A DNA stretch of 7,212 nt, from NCBI GenBank assembly GCA_027001815.1, contig JALTLT010000079.1, forward strand, positions 1-7,212, read 5' to 3'. Of this stretch, positions 6,226-7,212 are shown in pieces. The translations under genes were made by a program, and so were the position numbers. Position 1 is the first letter of the stretch. Every line of letters starts with the position of its first letter. The notes under the pieces were generated by a model. It was not told the DNA's origin. It saw nothing but the letters and a program-made list of their open reading frames with translations, and searched no databases. This stretch comes from Gammaproteobacteria bacterium (GTDB lineage: Bacteria > Pseudomonadota > Gammaproteobacteria > JALTLT01).

Positions 6226-6876
6226 TCAGCGATCACTCCCGGTGCCGAGCAGCTCCCTCAACCGCTTGAGGTAGCCGGCGTACTCCTGCTCCACCTGCCG
6301 GCGCTCCAGTCTCTTCTCTTCCACCAACTGCCGGCTGCGCTGGATCTGCTCGTTGAGGGTCCGGATCTCCTCCTCCAGCTCGGGCGGGACCGCCTCACCA
6401 CGCCGTTCCAGCTCCGCCGCCTGGTGGCGTTTCTCGTCGAGCTGGAGGCGCAGGTGGTCCATCCTCGCCTCGGCGATGCCCACGAGCTGGTCGATGGCGG
6501 TGAGCTTGGAGTCGCGGCTGTGGAAGAGGTCCTGTTCGGTGTGAAAGGTGTTGAGAAGCTGCCGGTCCTGCGCCTCCTGCTCCTCGCGCCGGCGCCGCTC
6601 CTCCTCCTCTCGCATCCTCGTCTGGCGTTCCCGCGCGATCTCCTCGGCGCTCTTGGCCGGTGCGACCCTCTCCACCGGCAGCCCCTCTTCGTTGAGCAGG
6701 GTGCGGCCGTAGCGGGCGTCCTCCGGAGGGATGGTGTCCGAGTAGTGCACGTTGCCCTCCGCATCGACCCACTTGTAGAGGGTGCCGGCGGAGAGGGAAC
6801 AGCTCACCGCCAGGAGCAGCCAGGGCAGGGCGCGCCTGAGCAACCGTTTGCGGGTGGGAATGCGGTATCGGGTCAT
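6226..6876 (-). CDS. DUF4124 domain protein with signal peptide and long coiled coil
   Basis: The 216-residue product is probably exported. An Arg/Lys-rich N-terminus (residues 1-15) is followed by a hydrophobic core (16-29) and a likely signal peptidase cut after SLSA (residue 30). The DUF4124 signature follows at once: LYKWVDAEGNVHYSDTIPPE (33-52), including the YKW.D..G..HYSD pattern of this family, which is widespread in proteobacterial envelope proteins of unknown function. Residues about 76-208 are highly charged, Glu/Arg/Gln-rich, and look like a long helical coiled coil. Cys26 is within the hydrophobic core, but the context (AVSC) is a poor lipobox. The ATG at 6874-6876 is chosen because it begins the signal peptide, with GAGAG shortly upstream; the frame stays open to 7125, but that extension is not protein-like. 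The gene converges on argB with 10 nt between the stops. Its role is unknown. Confidence 0.88.
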   Translation of the reverse strand: MTRYRIPTRKRLLRRALPWLLLAVSCSLSAGTLYKWVDAEGNVHYSDTIPPEDARYGRTLLNEEGLPVERVAPAKSAEEIARERQTRMREEEERRRREEQEAQDRQLLNTFHTEQDLFHSRDSKLTAIDQLVGIAEARMDHLRLQLDEKRHQAAELERRGEAVPPELEEEIRTLNEQIQRSRQLVEEKRLERRQVEQEYAGYLKRLRELLGTGSDR

Positions 6877-6970
6877 CGACTCTCGGGGCTGGGCGAAACA
6901 GGGGATCCTACATCTTACTGCCAACCGGGATCTTCTTCCACGGACCCCACAGTCTCCGGAAGGTTCCCTC

Positions 6971-7007
6971 AATCCGACAGAGCGCTCTCCTGGCAGCCCG
7001 TCGGATT
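6971..7007. repeat. 8-bp inverted repeat enclosing a 10-bp palindrome
   Basis: AATCCGAC (6971-6978) and GTCGGATT (7000-7007) are exact reverse complements, 21 nt apart. Directly inside the left arm lies the palindrome AGAGCGCTCT (6979-6988). A third copy of the TCCGAC core is at 7076-7081. The dyad lies about 100-130 nt upstream of the DUF4124 start and may be an operator or merely a structured spacer. Confidence 0.4.
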
Positions 7008-7135
7008 TCAAGCTGAAGGTCCCTCTGCCTCTCGGGGCCCCGCGGAAAGCACCAGAACCTGCCGGCCTGTCAAAGTCCGACAGACTGCGAGCCCGAAAAT
7101 TGCGTGAAGCCGCTTGATATTGCATTCAACTTTAT

Positions 7136-7170
7136 CAGGCTGTTGAAAAACACCGTTTTTCGGCAGCCTG
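7136..7170 (+). repeat. 16-bp-stem hairpin with a 3-nt loop, possible IS-end remnant
   Basis: Positions 7136-7151 pair with 7155-7170 without interruption around the loop ACC: CAGGCTG with CAGCCTG, two U-G pairs, then GAAAAAC with GTTTTTC. The two wobble pairs exist only in plus-strand RNA and become C-A mismatches on the other strand. The left arm, CAGGCTGTTGAAAAA, resembles a motif I associate with ends of some insertion sequences, but this could not be checked. Confidence 0.6.
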
Positions 7171-7174
7171 TGCC

Positions 7175-7200
7175 GCGGTGCAGGGATGCACCGCCGTTTT
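7175..7200 (+). terminator. Terminator-like hairpin at the right edge
   Basis: GCGGTGCA (7175-7182) pairs perfectly with TGCACCGC (7187-7194) around the tetraloop GGGA, followed by CG and TTTT (7197-7200). This is a short but plausible intrinsic terminator on the plus strand. No plus-strand gene is recognised between argB and here, so what it would terminate is unclear. Confidence 0.4.
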
Positions 7201-7212
7201 CAATGACGAAAG

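Larger units (their letters stand above)
6877..7212. other. Gene-free right flank upstream of the DUF4124 gene
   Basis: No reading frame in these 336 nt looks protein-coding on either strand. The stretch must contain the promoter of the leftward DUF4124 gene. The best I see on the minus strand is a weak pair, TGGAAG (6935-6940) and TAAGAT (6912-6917), 17 bp apart. Positions about 7110-7162 are clearly more AT-rich than the rest of the window. Inverted repeats lie at 6971-7007, 7136-7170 and 7175-7194, and TCCGACAGA occurs twice (6973-6981 and 7076-7084). Confidence 0.6.

Noticed and set aside
6256..6271. CCTCAA-CCGC-TTGAGG hairpin near the argB/DUF4124 junction as a shared terminator.
   Set aside because: It lies inside the DUF4124 coding region, has only six pairs and is not followed by a T-run on either strand.
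6877..7125. An N-terminal extension of the DUF4124 protein by 83 residues.
   Set aside because: It is Arg/Gly/Ser-rich, would bury the signal peptide inside the protein, and overlaps inverted repeats. The ATG at 6876 begins a textbook signal peptide.
1..7212. CRISPR array, tRNA or rRNA gene, phage or defence genes.
   Set aside because: No regularly spaced repeats, tRNA-like cloverleaf, rRNA segments or mobile-element coding sequences were seen on either strand. All confident genes are core metabolism or envelope genes.

Overview
This is a compact, GC-rich (roughly two thirds G+C by eye) chromosomal housekeeping segment from a gammaproteobacterium. The gene order is radC divergent from coaBC-dut-(algC)-argB. 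As I recall it, Pseudomonas aeruginosa and several environmental gammaproteobacteria have the same neighbourhood. The algC-type gene carries the long membrane-anchored N-terminus known from that lineage. I cannot name the genus from this window.

Layout. Positions 1-86 lie downstream of radC and hold one hairpin. radC (87-761, minus) starts behind a very strong ribosome-binding site. A 191-nt divergent spacer (762-952) holds two perfect 8-bp inverted repeats. From 953 to 6215 four genes run rightwards with small gaps or overlaps and look like one operon: coaBC (coenzyme A synthesis), dut (dUTPase, overlapping coaBC by 35 nt), an 847-residue membrane-anchored phosphomannomutase/phosphoglucomutase, and argB (N-acetylglutamate kinase). 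A DUF4124 secreted coiled-coil protein (6226-6876, minus) converges on argB with a 10-nt gap. The last 336 nt (6877-7212) have no convincing gene. They hold several inverted repeats, including a 16-bp-stem hairpin and a terminator-like hairpin at the right edge.

Functionally the operon groups precursor metabolism: CoA from 4'-phosphopantothenate, dUMP from dUTP, hexose-phosphate interconversion feeding exopolysaccharide and LPS sugars, and the second step of arginine synthesis. There is no evidence of a defence system, prophage, CRISPR array or complete insertion sequence. The most unusual items are the two-transmembrane, sensor-like module fused to the sugar-phosphate mutase, a cluster of perfect palindromes (one of 24 bp) inside the linker of that fusion, a short ORF whose stop overlaps the mutase's probable TTG start, and the hairpins at the right edge. 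All other content looks like conserved core genome.
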